Shown here: positions 18,427 through 26,336 of the stretch, in pieces
Layout of the letters: every line of letters begins with the position of its first letter
Position numbering within the stretch: position 1 is the first letter of the stretch
Assembly: GCA_019359745.1 (NCBI GenBank)
Contig: JAHHGT010000002.1
Location: 186,001-250,000 of the forward strand
Direction: 5' to 3'
Origin: Aphanothece saxicola GSE-SYN-MK-01-06B
GTDB lineage: Bacteria; Cyanobacteriota; Cyanobacteriia; PCC-6307; Cyanobiaceae
DNA: 64,000 nt
Notes under the pieces: generated by a model
Database searches by the model: none
Seen by the model: only the letters and a program-made list of their open reading frames with translations
What the model was told of the DNA's origin: nothing
Position numbers and translations under genes: made by a program

Positions 18427-18489
18427 GGGTGGGCAGGACGGCGATGGGAGCCCCAGCATGGGGGCGTCCACCGCTTCGGGCCAGGATCC

Positions 18490-18711
18490 ATGGCCAGCGA
18501 TCCCAGCCTCCGCCAGCTGCTGATGCTGGTGATCGGGTCGGTCGGACTGGGCTACATGCTCTACGGCAGGAAGCAGGCCCACGCGGTGGCCCTGGGCTGC
18601 GGGGTGATGCTGGTGGTGATCCCCTTCGGCGTCAGCCACCTTCCCGCCCTGGTGGCGGTGGCTCTGGCGCTGATGGTGCTTCCCTTTGTTTTGCACCGAT
18701 TTCTCGCCTGA
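18490..18711 (+). CDS. Small membrane protein (73 aa)
   Basis: The ATG at 18490 opens a short protein with two to three hydrophobic helices: LLMLVIGSVGLGYMLYG, ALGCGVMLVVIPFGV and LVAVALALMVLPFVL. A charged turn, GRKQAH, lies between the first two. There is no known catalytic motif. It is 3 bases upstream of the DUF924 gene, so co-transcription is likely. It resembles small uncharacterised proteobacterial/cyanobacterial inner-membrane proteins. Confidence 0.65.
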   Translation: MASDPSLRQLLMLVIGSVGLGYMLYGRKQAHAVALGCGVMLVVIPFGVSHLPALVAVALALMVLPFVLHRFLA

Positions 18712-18714
18712 GCC

Positions 18715-19260
18715 ATGCCGATTCCGGAAGAGGTCCTGCGCTTCTGGTTCGAAGAGACCCCCGCCGCCGCCTGGTTCCGACCCGGGGCCGACCGCGACCG
18801 GATCGTGCGGGAACGCTTCGGGGAGCTCGCCGAGCAGGCCCTGGCCGGCCGCCTGGAGGCCTGGGGCGAGACCACCCCGGACGCCCTCGCCCTGCTGCTG
18901 GTGCTCGACCAGTTCCCCCGTCAGATCTGGCGCGACCAGGCGCGCGCCTTTGCCGGCGATACCCAGGCCCAGGCCCTCACCCTGCGGGCCCTGGAGGCCG
19001 GCTGGGTCCAGGCGGAGCCGGCAGCGGAACGGCGGCCGTTCTGGCTGATGCCCCTGATGCACAGCGAGGATCTGGCCCTGCAGGAGCTGGGTCTGCCCCT
19101 GTTCGAGCAGCACACCGATCCCCGCACCGTGGAGTTCGCCCGCCGCCACCGGGACGTGATCGCCCGCTTCGGCCGCTTTCCCCATCGCAACCAGGCCCTT
19201 GGGCGTCCGAGCACCAGCGAGGAACTGGCCTTCCTGCAGCAGCCCGGCTCCCGTTTCTGA
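18715..19260 (+). CDS. DUF924 family protein
   Basis: This 181-residue protein is recognised by VLRFWFEE at the start, LVLDQFPRQIWRD in the middle, and RFPHRNQALGRPSTSEELAF at the end, all hallmarks of DUF924. The fold is an all-helical TPR-like structure. Its biochemical role is unknown, although some family members are linked to heme or lipid processing. It sits between the small membrane protein and the MpaB-type oxygenase with short gaps of 3 and 10 bases. Confidence 0.88.
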   Translation: MPIPEEVLRFWFEETPAAAWFRPGADRDRIVRERFGELAEQALAGRLEAWGETTPDALALLLVLDQFPRQIWRDQARAFAGDTQAQALTLRALEAGWVQAEPAAERRPFWLMPLMHSEDLALQELGLPLFEQHTDPRTVEFARRHRDVIARFGRFPHRNQALGRPSTSEELAFLQQPGSRF

Positions 19261-19270
19261 CCCGCGCCCG

Positions 19271-20335
19271 ATGGACTCCTCCACCGATTCTTCAGGCGCC
19301 GCCGCGACCCTGCGGGCCGCCGAAGCCACCGCCCACCGGCTGGCCGGCGAGCTGTTTCCCTGGGACCTCACCAGGGCCCTGGAGCTGGCCCTGCTCAAGA
19401 CCTTCTGCGTGCCCTCCATCTCCGGCCTGCTGGCCCGCACCGGGGAGTTCGAGCGCCGGCCCCGCAAGCGCTACGACGACACGGGCCTGATGGTGGCCGA
19501 GCTGCTGCGCCATGGCCCAGACAGCCCGGCCGGGGCTGCGGTGATTGAGCGCATGAACCGCATCCATGGCCACTACGCGATCGGCAACGACGATTTCCTC
19601 TATGTGCTCTCCACCTTCGTGGCCGAGCCGATCCGCTGGCTGGCCCGCTACGGCTGGCGGCCGCTGACGCCCCTGGAGCAGGAGCACCTGTTCCGGTTCT
19701 GGTGCGGGGTGGGCGAACGGATGGGCATCGCGACCCTTCCGGCCAGCCTCGAGGCGCTGCTGGCCCTGAACGAGCGGGTGGAGCGGGAGGCCTTCGCCCC
19801 GGCCACCACCAACCGGCGCATCGCCGAGGCCACCCTGGCCATGCTGCTGGCCGACTGGCCCGCGCCCCTGCGCCCCGCCCTGCGTCGAGGTCTGCTGGGC
19901 CTGCTGGATCGTCAGACCTGCGTGGCCCTGGGCTGGAGCACATCGCCCGACTGGATGCAGACGCTGGTGTTGCAGGCCCTGAGGACCCGCAGCCGGGCCG
20001 CCGCCCTGGTGGCCAGCGGCCGCCGCCGGCTGGGCCGGCCGGCCGCCGCCCGCTTCTATTCCCAGCGGCCCACCCCCAGCTACGGGGCCACGTTCCGGCT
20101 CGAGCAGCTGGGCCCACCGCCGTTGCTGGCGGTTCTGGCTAAGCAGGAGGTACAGCTCCCTTCCCGCCAGCCCATGGTCGCCCCCTTCCAGTCCCCCCAC
20201 TTCGCCGTCGCGCGCACGGAGGACGGCTGGATCATCGAGGCCCGCGTCACCAAGGATCAGCAGGGCGACTGGCTGCTGAGCCGCCACGAACTGGAGGAGC
20301 TCCAGGCCCTGCTGGAACGCGTGATCGCCTCCTGA
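19271..20335 (+). CDS. MpaB/rubber-oxygenase family protein (DUF2236-like)
   Basis: This 354-residue all-helical protein resembles the MpaB/latex-clearing-protein oxygenase family. Diagnostic pieces are FCVPSISGLLARTGEF, KRYDDTGLMVAELLRHG, RMNRIHGHYAIGNDDFLYVLSTF with the putative heme-ligand histidine, and PIRWLARYGWRPLTP. Characterised relatives are b-type heme oxygenases that cleave isoprenoid side chains. The substrate here is unknown. The start is the ATG at 19271, 10 bases after the DUF924 stop. Confidence 0.75.
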   Translation: MDSSTDSSGAAATLRAAEATAHRLAGELFPWDLTRALELALLKTFCVPSISGLLARTGEFERRPRKRYDDTGLMVAELLRHGPDSPAGAAVIERMNRIHGHYAIGNDDFLYVLSTFVAEPIRWLARYGWRPLTPLEQEHLFRFWCGVGERMGIATLPASLEALLALNERVEREAFAPATTNRRIAEATLAMLLADWPAPLRPALRRGLLGLLDRQTCVALGWSTSPDWMQTLVLQALRTRSRAAALVASGRRRLGRPAAARFYSQRPTPSYGATFRLEQLGPPPLLAVLAKQEVQLPSRQPMVAPFQSPHFAVARTEDGWIIEARVTKDQQGDWLLSRHELEELQALLERVIAS

Positions 20336-20358
20336 CCCCTTCCCCTCCCCCCGATCCG

Positions 20359-21723
20359 GTGCCCCCGGAGCTGGAGTCGCCGGGCCGCCTGCTCAACGTG
20401 CTGGGGGTGACCTTCGGCATCGCCGGCGCCGTGGGCGGCACCATCGGCGCCGGCATCCTGCGCACCCCCGGCCTGGTGGCCGCCCAGATGGGCAGCGGCC
20501 CCTGGGTGGTGGCGGCCTGGCTGGCCGGCGGCCTCTATGCCCTGCTGGGCGCCATCGCCGTGGCGGAGCTGGGGGCCAGCCTGCCCCTGGCCGGCGGCTG
20601 GTACGTCTACGCCCGTCGCTGTTTCGGCGATGCGGCCGGCTTCAGCGTGGGCTGGATGGACTGGATCGGCCACTGCACCGGCATCGCCTGGGTGGCGATC
20701 ACCATCGGTGAGTACGCGCTGTTCCTGCTGCCGGGCCTGGAGCTGCCTGGAAAGCTGCTGGGGCTGGGGGTGGTGGCCCTGTTCACCCTCATCCAGCTGC
20801 TGGGGGTGGAGGCCGGCAGCGGCAGCCAGAAGTTGCTCAGTCTGGCCAAGGCGATCGCCTTCCTGGCGGTGGTGGCGGCCTGCTTCCTGCTGGGCGGACC
20901 CGACAGCCGCGCCGCCGCCGGCGCGGCGATCCCCACCACGGCGACGGCCCTGGCCACCCCGGCCGGCTGGACGGGGATGGCGGTGGCGCTGGTGTTCTCC
21001 CTGCAGGCGATTGTCACCACCTACGACGGCTGGCACAGCCCCATCTACTTCTCCGAGGAGTTCAGCGAGCCCCAGGAGGACCTGCCCCGCTCCCTGATCG
21101 GCGGGGTGCTGGCCGTGATCGCCATTTACACCCTGTTCAACCTGGCCCTGCTGCGGGTGCTGCCCCTGAAGGTGATCGCCGTCTCGAGCCTGCCGGTGGC
21201 GGACGCGGCTGCCCTGCTGTTCGGCGCCTTCGGCGGCCAGGCGATCACCGTGCTGTCGCTGGTGTCCCTGGCCGGGCTGATCAACGCCTCGATCATGGGG
21301 GCCCCCCGCATCCTCTACGGCCTCAGCCGGGACAAGCTGTTCAGTCCCCTGGTCGACCGGGTCAACAGGGGCGGCACCCCCACCGTGGCCCTAATGCTCA
21401 CCAGCCTGGCCTCGGCCCTGCTGGTGCTCTGCGGAGACTTCACGATCCTGCTCGGGCTGGCGGCGTTCCTGTACGTGAGCCTCTACCTGGTGGGGATCGT
21501 CTGCCTGTTCGTGCTGCGCCGGCGGGAGCCGGAACGGCCACGGCCGTTCAAGGCCTGGGGCCACCCGTGGAGCACCGCCATCGTGCTGGTGGGGTCGATC
21601 GCCTTCCTGGTGGGTGCCCTGCTCAACGACACCGCCAACAGTGGCTGGGCCCTGCTGCTGATCGGCGTCAGCGTGCCCCTGTTCCAGGCCACCCGGGCCC
21701 TGACGCCGGCCGAAGCGCCATGA
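20359..21723 (+). CDS. APC-family amino acid permease
   Basis: This 454-residue transporter has about 12 membrane helices. The first helix contains GIAGAVGGTIGAGILRTPG, the substrate-binding GTIGAGI motif of APC transporters. The start is the GTG at 20359, 23 bases after the oxygenase gene. Its stop overlaps the ATG of the ABC permease/binding-protein fusion (ATGA at 21720-21723), so the two transport genes are translationally coupled. The substrate is probably an amino acid or amine. Confidence 0.88.
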   Translation: MPPELESPGRLLNVLGVTFGIAGAVGGTIGAGILRTPGLVAAQMGSGPWVVAAWLAGGLYALLGAIAVAELGASLPLAGGWYVYARRCFGDAAGFSVGWMDWIGHCTGIAWVAITIGEYALFLLPGLELPGKLLGLGVVALFTLIQLLGVEAGSGSQKLLSLAKAIAFLAVVAACFLLGGPDSRAAAGAAIPTTATALATPAGWTGMAVALVFSLQAIVTTYDGWHSPIYFSEEFSEPQEDLPRSLIGGVLAVIAIYTLFNLALLRVLPLKVIAVSSLPVADAAALLFGAFGGQAITVLSLVSLAGLINASIMGAPRILYGLSRDKLFSPLVDRVNRGGTPTVALMLTSLASALLVLCGDFTILLGLAAFLYVSLYLVGIVCLFVLRRREPERPRPFKAWGHPWSTAIVLVGSIAFLVGALLNDTANSGWALLLIGVSVPLFQATRALTPAEAP

Positions 21724-23324
21724 CGTCCCGTTGGCCGCCGGCCTGGTGGGACGGCGCCCTGGCGGGGGAAATCCTGCAGCGCAGCGGCGAGCACCTGCTG
21801 CTGGTGGGCACCGCCATCGGCCTGGCCCTGGCGATCAGCCTGCCGCTGGGCCTGTGGATCAGCCGCCGGCCCCGCTGGGCCGGTCCGGTGCTGGCGGTGG
21901 CCAGCACGGTGCAGACGGTGCCGAGCCTGGCGATCTTCGGCCTGCTGCTCACCGTGCCGCTGCTGGGGGGCATCGGCACCACCCCGGCGATCGTGGCCCT
22001 CACCCTTTACGCCCTGCTGCCCCTGCTGCGGGGGCTGGTCACCGGCCTGGCCCAGGTGCCCCCGGGGCTGAAGCAGGCCGGCCAGGCCCTCGGACTCAGC
22101 GGGCGCCAGGTGCTGCTGCGGGTGGAGTTGCCCCTGGCCCTGCCCACCCTGATGGCCGGCCTGCGGGTGGCCACGGTGATCGGCGTTGGGGTGGCCACGA
22201 TCGCCGCCGCCATCGGCGCCGGCGGCCTGGGGGTGTTCATCTTCCGGGGCATCGCCACGGTGAACAACGGCCTGATCCTGGCCGGGGCCCTGCCGGCCGC
22301 CGCCATCGCCCTGCTCGCCGATGGCGGCCTGGGGCTGCTGGAACGACGGCTGGCCCAGCCCCGGGCCAAGGGAGCCAATGGCGGCCGGCGGCGGCTGCTG
22401 CGGCTCGCCTGGCTGCTGGCGGGCCTGGCCCTCGGGAGCGTGCTGGCGCTGCGGCTGCTGCCGCCCGCCGGCACCGGCACGGTGCGGATCGGCAGCAAGA
22501 GCTTCACCGAGCAGCTGATCCTGGGGGAACTGCTGGCCCAGCAGATCGAGGCCGCCACGCCGTTGAAGGTGCAGCGGGACTTCGGCCTGGGGGGCACCGG
22601 CCTCATCCACGCCGCCGTGCGCAGCGGCCGCATCGACGGCTATGTGGAGTACACCGGCACCGCCTGGACCACGCTTCTTGACCAGCCGCCGCCGCCGCCG
22701 GACACGCCCGATCCAGCGCGGCGGGTGTTTGAGGAAACGCGCCGGCTCTATGGCGAACGCTTCGGGCTCAGCGTGTTCCCCTCGCTGGGGTTCGAGAACA
22801 GCTTCGCGATCCTGGTGCGCCGCGCCGAGGCCAGGCGGCTGGGGATCGCCACGATCAGCGAAGCGGCCCCCCACACCCCCAGCTGGCGGGCGGGCTTCGG
22901 CTACGAATTCCTCAACCGGCCCGACGGCTTCGCCGGCCTGGCCCGGCGCTACGGGCTGCGCTTCGCCCAGCCGCCCGAGGCCATGGATCTGGGCCTCACC
23001 TACCGGGCCCTGGCCGAGGGCGCGGTCGACCTGATCGCCGGCGACACCACCAACGGCCTGATCCCCGCCCTCGACCTGCAGCAGCTGCGGGACGACCGCC
23101 ACTACTTCCCCCCCTACGACGCCGTGCCGGTGTTCAACGCCGCCACCCTGCGGCGGCGCCCGGAACTGGTGCCCGTGATCGAAGCGCTGGCCGGCCGGAT
23201 CTCCGCCGCCACGATGCAGGGCCTCAATGCCCAGGTCGACCTTGACGGTCTGGGTGTGGCGGACGTGGTGCGCCGCTGGCGGCTTCAGCAGGCCGGGGCG
23301 GCCGGGGTGGAGGGAGCCTCGTGA
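21720..23324 (+). CDS. ABC permease fused to quaternary-amine-type binding protein (ProW/OsmF, EgtU-like)
   Basis: This 534-residue fusion has residues 1-~215 as an OpuB/ProW-type permease with five to six helices and the coupling loop LGLSGRQVLLRVELPLALPT. After one linking helix (about 227-245), residues ~255-534 form an OpuC/OsmF-type substrate-binding domain: TVRIGSKSFTEQLILGELLA, DGYVEYTGTAW, LGFENSFAILVRR, DLIAGDTTNGLIPA and the PPYDAVPVFN ending. Such fusions import glycine betaine, choline or ergothioneine. The usual ATPase gene is not adjacent. The 3' end overlaps the convergent stress protein gene by 40 bases. Confidence 0.88.
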   Translation: MTSRWPPAWWDGALAGEILQRSGEHLLLVGTAIGLALAISLPLGLWISRRPRWAGPVLAVASTVQTVPSLAIFGLLLTVPLLGGIGTTPAIVALTLYALLPLLRGLVTGLAQVPPGLKQAGQALGLSGRQVLLRVELPLALPTLMAGLRVATVIGVGVATIAAAIGAGGLGVFIFRGIATVNNGLILAGALPAAAIALLADGGLGLLERRLAQPRAKGANGGRRRLLRLAWLLAGLALGSVLALRLLPPAGTGTVRIGSKSFTEQLILGELLAQQIEAATPLKVQRDFGLGGTGLIHAAVRSGRIDGYVEYTGTAWTTLLDQPPPPPDTPDPARRVFEETRRLYGERFGLSVFPSLGFENSFAILVRRAEARRLGIATISEAAPHTPSWRAGFGYEFLNRPDGFAGLARRYGLRFAQPPEAMDLGLTYRALAEGAVDLIAGDTTNGLIPALDLQQLRDDRHYFPPYDAVPVFNAATLRRRPELVPVIEALAGRISAATMQGLNAQVDLDGLGVADVVRRWRLQQAGAAGVEGAS

Positions 23325-23803
23325 TCGTTGCCGGCGGCGGCCTCGGGGCGCCGGAAGACGAGCACGGGCAGGTCGGTGTGAGTCAGCACCTGCTGGGTCT
23401 CGCTGCCCAGCAGCAGCCCGGCCAGGCCGCGGCGGCCGTGGGAGGCCATGAAGATCAGGTCGCAGCCGTGGCGGCTGGCGGCCTTGATGATCGCCTCGTA
23501 GACGACCGGATGGTCGCCCACGGCCGTGTCGCAGCGGACGCCCGCCTCCTCGGCCATGGCCCGGGCCCGATCCAGCAAGGAGGCGGCGTAGGCCCGCTCC
23601 GCCTGGCTGAACCGCTCCACCACGGCGGGATCGAGCAGCACCGGATCGCCGTAGATCGACGCCTGCGGCGGCATCGCCAGGTTGGCGAGGGCATGGAAGA
23701 AGGTGATGGTCGCCCCGGTCTCGCGGGCATAGCTCACCGCCCGGCGGATGGTGCCATCGGAGAGATCGGAGCCGTCGGTGGGCACCAGCAGGTGACGGAA
23801 CAT
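23285..23803 (-). CDS. Universal stress protein (UspA family)
   Basis: This 172-residue single Usp domain begins MFRHLLVPTDGSDLSD. The ATP-binding pattern G-2X-G-9X-G-S is present as ASHGRRGLAGLLLGSETQQV, followed by LPVLVFRRPE. It is therefore likely to be an ATP-binding Usp. It lies downstream of the nirA helical-repeat gene on the same strand (37-base gap), so read-through from nirA is possible. It is convergent with the transporter fusion. Confidence 0.92.
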   Translation of the reverse strand: MFRHLLVPTDGSDLSDGTIRRAVSYARETGATITFFHALANLAMPPQASIYGDPVLLDPAVVERFSQAERAYAASLLDRARAMAEEAGVRCDTAVGDHPVVYEAIIKAASRHGCDLIFMASHGRRGLAGLLLGSETQQVLTHTDLPVLVFRRPEAAAGNDHEAPSTPAAPAC

Positions 23804-23840
23804 CGGCCTCGCCTCATGGGCGCTGGGGTGACCTCCATGA

Positions 23841-24527
23841 TCACCCGGCCGCCGTGACCGGACCCGCCCCGGCGAGGCGCCGCTCCACCCGTTGGGCCAG
23901 CTCCGGGGCCAGCCGGCCCCGATCGAGGCCCGCCAGGTCCGTGCGGCCCTCCGGCAGACGGGCCAGCAGGTCCACGGCGGTGGCCGCCAGGGCGGAATCG
24001 AGATCCCCGATGAGGTGGCGCAGGGACTGCCGCAGGGGCGCCGCCGGCCAGGCCGCCAGCCCCACCGCCAGACCCTCGAGGGCCGCGCGGCGCTGCAGCA
24101 GCGGCAGGGGGGCCAGGGCCCGCTGCCGCAGCAGCGCGAAGTCCGCGGGATCGCGCTGGTGGCCCAGCAGCGGCAGCAACAGCTCGCTCCGCCCAGCGCC
24201 GGCGCCGGCTCCCTCGAGGGCCTGCCGCAGCAGGGTCCGGCAGCGGGGGTGGCGGTGGCGGCCGATCACGGCCAGCAGGGCGGGGTCGGCGGCGGGCTGG
24301 GCCAGCCACCAGGCCAGCAGCCGTGCCGCCGCCGGGCCGTCGAGCCGCTCCGCCAGGGCGCCCAGCAGATCCGTGGCAGGCACCAGCCGGCCGCCCTCCA
24401 CCGCCTGCAGCCAGGGCTCCAGGTCGACGTCCCGCGACCGCCGCAGGCACTGCAGCCAGGGCCAGCGTTCGGGACTGCCGCTGGCGGGCAACTGGAGGGG
24501 ATCCCAGGTGGCGAGAGCGGCCCTCAC
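23841..24527 (-). CDS. HEAT-like helical-repeat protein coupled to nirA
   Basis: This 228-residue protein is built from repeated amphipathic helices rich in Leu, Ala and Arg, such as LLRQALEGAGAGAG, DFALLRQRALAPLPLLQRRA and LRHLIGDLDSALAATAVDLL. This looks like HEAT/PBS-lyase-type repeats. Its ATG overlaps the nirA stop by 4 bases (24524-24527), so it is made together with nitrite reductase. Possible roles are an assembly or electron-transfer accessory factor for NirA. Cyanobacterial nir operons contain other accessory genes, such as nirB, but I cannot show this is the same gene. Confidence 0.6.
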   Translation of the reverse strand: MRAALATWDPLQLPASGSPERWPWLQCLRRSRDVDLEPWLQAVEGGRLVPATDLLGALAERLDGPAAARLLAWWLAQPAADPALLAVIGRHRHPRCRTLLRQALEGAGAGAGRSELLLPLLGHQRDPADFALLRQRALAPLPLLQRRAALEGLAVGLAAWPAAPLRQSLRHLIGDLDSALAATAVDLLARLPEGRTDLAGLDRGRLAPELAQRVERRLAGAGPVTAAG

Positions 24528-26113
24528 GACGCGGTCCGGCGCCGGGCGCCGAACCGTTCCACCAGCAGCACTTCCAGCACGTCAGCGAGCTCGGAGAGGG
24601 GCACCGCCTTCTCATGCAACTCGGCCAGCTGCGGGTCCTGATCCAGGCGGCCCCCCAGGAAGATCTTGGCCGCCTCCACCATCTGGCCGTCCTGGCGGGC
24701 CTTGGCCCCCATCAGGCCGATCTGGCCCATGTAGGGCTGGCCGCAGGCGTTGGGGCAACCGGTCCAGTGGCTGCGCACGGCCTCGGGCAGCTCCAGCCGC
24801 CGCTCCAGCTCATCGATGACAGCCTGGGCGGTGCGCTTGGTGGGGATCAGGGCAAAGCTGCAGTAGCGGCTGCCCGTGCAACTCACCGCTTCGGCCTGCA
24901 GGGCGCCGGGCTCCAGGCGGAACCGTTCCAGCAGCGGTTCGGCCTCCAGGTCCCCGAGACGATCGGTCGGCACATTCACGATCAGCACGTTCTGGGCCTC
25001 GGTGAGGCGCAGCTCACCGCTGCCGTAGGTGCGGGCCAGTCGGGCCAGCTCGAGCATGGAGGCGGCGTCGAGGCGCCCCATCGGCACGTGCAGCCCCGCC
25101 CAATGCAGGCCAGCCTGCTTCTGGGCCTGGAGGCCCAGCCCGTCGCGCGGGGCCCGCACCACCAGATGGCGGCCATCGTGGGGCAGGGGTGCCGGCGCTG
25201 ACTCCCCGGCCAGCTCCCGGTAGGCCGCCACCACGGCGTCGCGGTAGGCCTCCAGCCCCAGCCCATCGACCAGATACATCAGCCGGCTCTTGTTGCGCTG
25301 GACCCGGTTGCCGTGGGCGTCGTAGTGGCGCAGCAGGGCCAGGGTGAAATCCGGCAGCTGGTCGGGCCGCAGCCAGAGGCCCAGGGGGACGGCCAGCTCG
25401 TTGCGCTGGGCCGAGAAGAAGCCGCCCACCATCACCGTGAAGCCGAGCGACGCGGCCGGATCCTGGGGGTGGGGCGCCGGCAGGAAGGCGAGATCGTTGT
25501 GCAGCAGGAAGCTGTCGGGGGCGCCGCCCACCGCCACGTTGAACTTTCGGGGCAGGTTGCGGGGGCCGCCGTCGGCCAGCAGCCGGGCCTGGATGGCCTC
25601 CACCAGCGGCCGGGTGTCGAGCAGTTCCTCCGGGTCGAGGCCGGCCAGGGGGTTGCCCGTGATGTTGCGGGGGTTGTCGTGGCCCGACTGGCGGCTGGTG
25701 AGGCCAACGGCCTCCATCGCCGCCAGCAGGGGTGGCATGTCCTCCAGCAACAGGCCCCGCAGCTGCAGGTTCTGGCGGGTGGTGACATCGGCGCTGCCGT
25801 GCTCGCCGCAGCGGTCGACCGCGTCGGCCAGCACCTCCAGCTGCTCGGAGCGGATCACGCCGTTGGGCAGCCGCAGCCGCACCATGAAGCGACCGGGGGT
25901 GACGGGACGGAAGAAGATCCCCAGCCACTTCAGCCGGATCGTCAGGGTGGCCTCATCCAGGTTGTCCCAGCCCGCCGCGGCCAGCTCCGCCAGCCTGGGG
26001 GCCAGATCCAGGCCGCAGAGCTCGGCCTTGGCCTGTTCCACCTTGCTGAGGCTGGGTGCTGGCGGCGTGGTGAGCCCGGAACCGGTCTCGGTGCTGGTGT
26101 CGGTGCTGGTCAT
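24524..26113 (-). CDS. nirA: Ferredoxin-nitrite reductase
   Basis: NirA reduces nitrite to ammonium with six electrons from ferredoxin, using siroheme and a [4Fe-4S] cluster. This 529-residue protein has the two sulfite/nitrite reductase repeats, with VTTRQNLQLRG, GHDNPRNITGNP and RKFNVAVGG. The cluster/siroheme cysteines lie in AVSCTGSRYCSFALIP and WTGCPNACGQPYMGQIG. The ATG at 26113 (MTSTDTSTETG) is chosen; an ATG at 26179 would add 22 unlikely residues. It diverges from the CnaT-like gene and is followed by the coupled helical-repeat gene. In cyanobacteria nirA is usually activated by NtcA and NtcB. Confidence 0.95.
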   Translation of the reverse strand: MTSTDTSTETGSGLTTPPAPSLSKVEQAKAELCGLDLAPRLAELAAAGWDNLDEATLTIRLKWLGIFFRPVTPGRFMVRLRLPNGVIRSEQLEVLADAVDRCGEHGSADVTTRQNLQLRGLLLEDMPPLLAAMEAVGLTSRQSGHDNPRNITGNPLAGLDPEELLDTRPLVEAIQARLLADGGPRNLPRKFNVAVGGAPDSFLLHNDLAFLPAPHPQDPAASLGFTVMVGGFFSAQRNELAVPLGLWLRPDQLPDFTLALLRHYDAHGNRVQRNKSRLMYLVDGLGLEAYRDAVVAAYRELAGESAPAPLPHDGRHLVVRAPRDGLGLQAQKQAGLHWAGLHVPMGRLDAASMLELARLARTYGSGELRLTEAQNVLIVNVPTDRLGDLEAEPLLERFRLEPGALQAEAVSCTGSRYCSFALIPTKRTAQAVIDELERRLELPEAVRSHWTGCPNACGQPYMGQIGLMGAKARQDGQMVEAAKIFLGGRLDQDPQLAELHEKAVPLSELADVLEVLLVERFGARRRTAS

Positions 26114-26294
26114 GCGAAAACGGCGATCCGCATGGCCGGCCACGCGGAGGATCCCTGCCTGGCAGGAGGACGCAAGCAACCCCCGGGGGGGGTCGTCTGA
26201 AGCCGGGACGCCGATGAGAGCTGCGTCGTCGGAAAGGATCGTCTGTCGGGGAGCGCCAGAGAAAGCTGCGCAGACCCACCGATCAACAACGGTT

Positions 26295-26336
26295 AGTTTC
26301 CGACATGGAACCGTCCTCCCATGTCGTCACTGTTAC
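26295..26336 (-). promoter_or_regulatory. Candidate NtcA site and -10 box for nirA
   Basis: On the minus strand GTAACAGTGACGAC (26336 to 26323) matches the NtcA consensus GTA-N8-TAC except for one base in the right half. A GAAACT hexamer (26300 to 26295) begins 22 bases after it, the usual distance to a -10 box in NtcA-activated promoters. The candidate overlaps the first codons of the divergent CnaT-like gene, which weakens the call. No perfect GTAN8TAC occurs in the intergenic region. Confidence 0.3.

Noticed and set aside
19292-20287. Minus-strand open frame opposite the MpaB-type gene
   Set aside because: Gln/Gly-rich shadow frame without domains.
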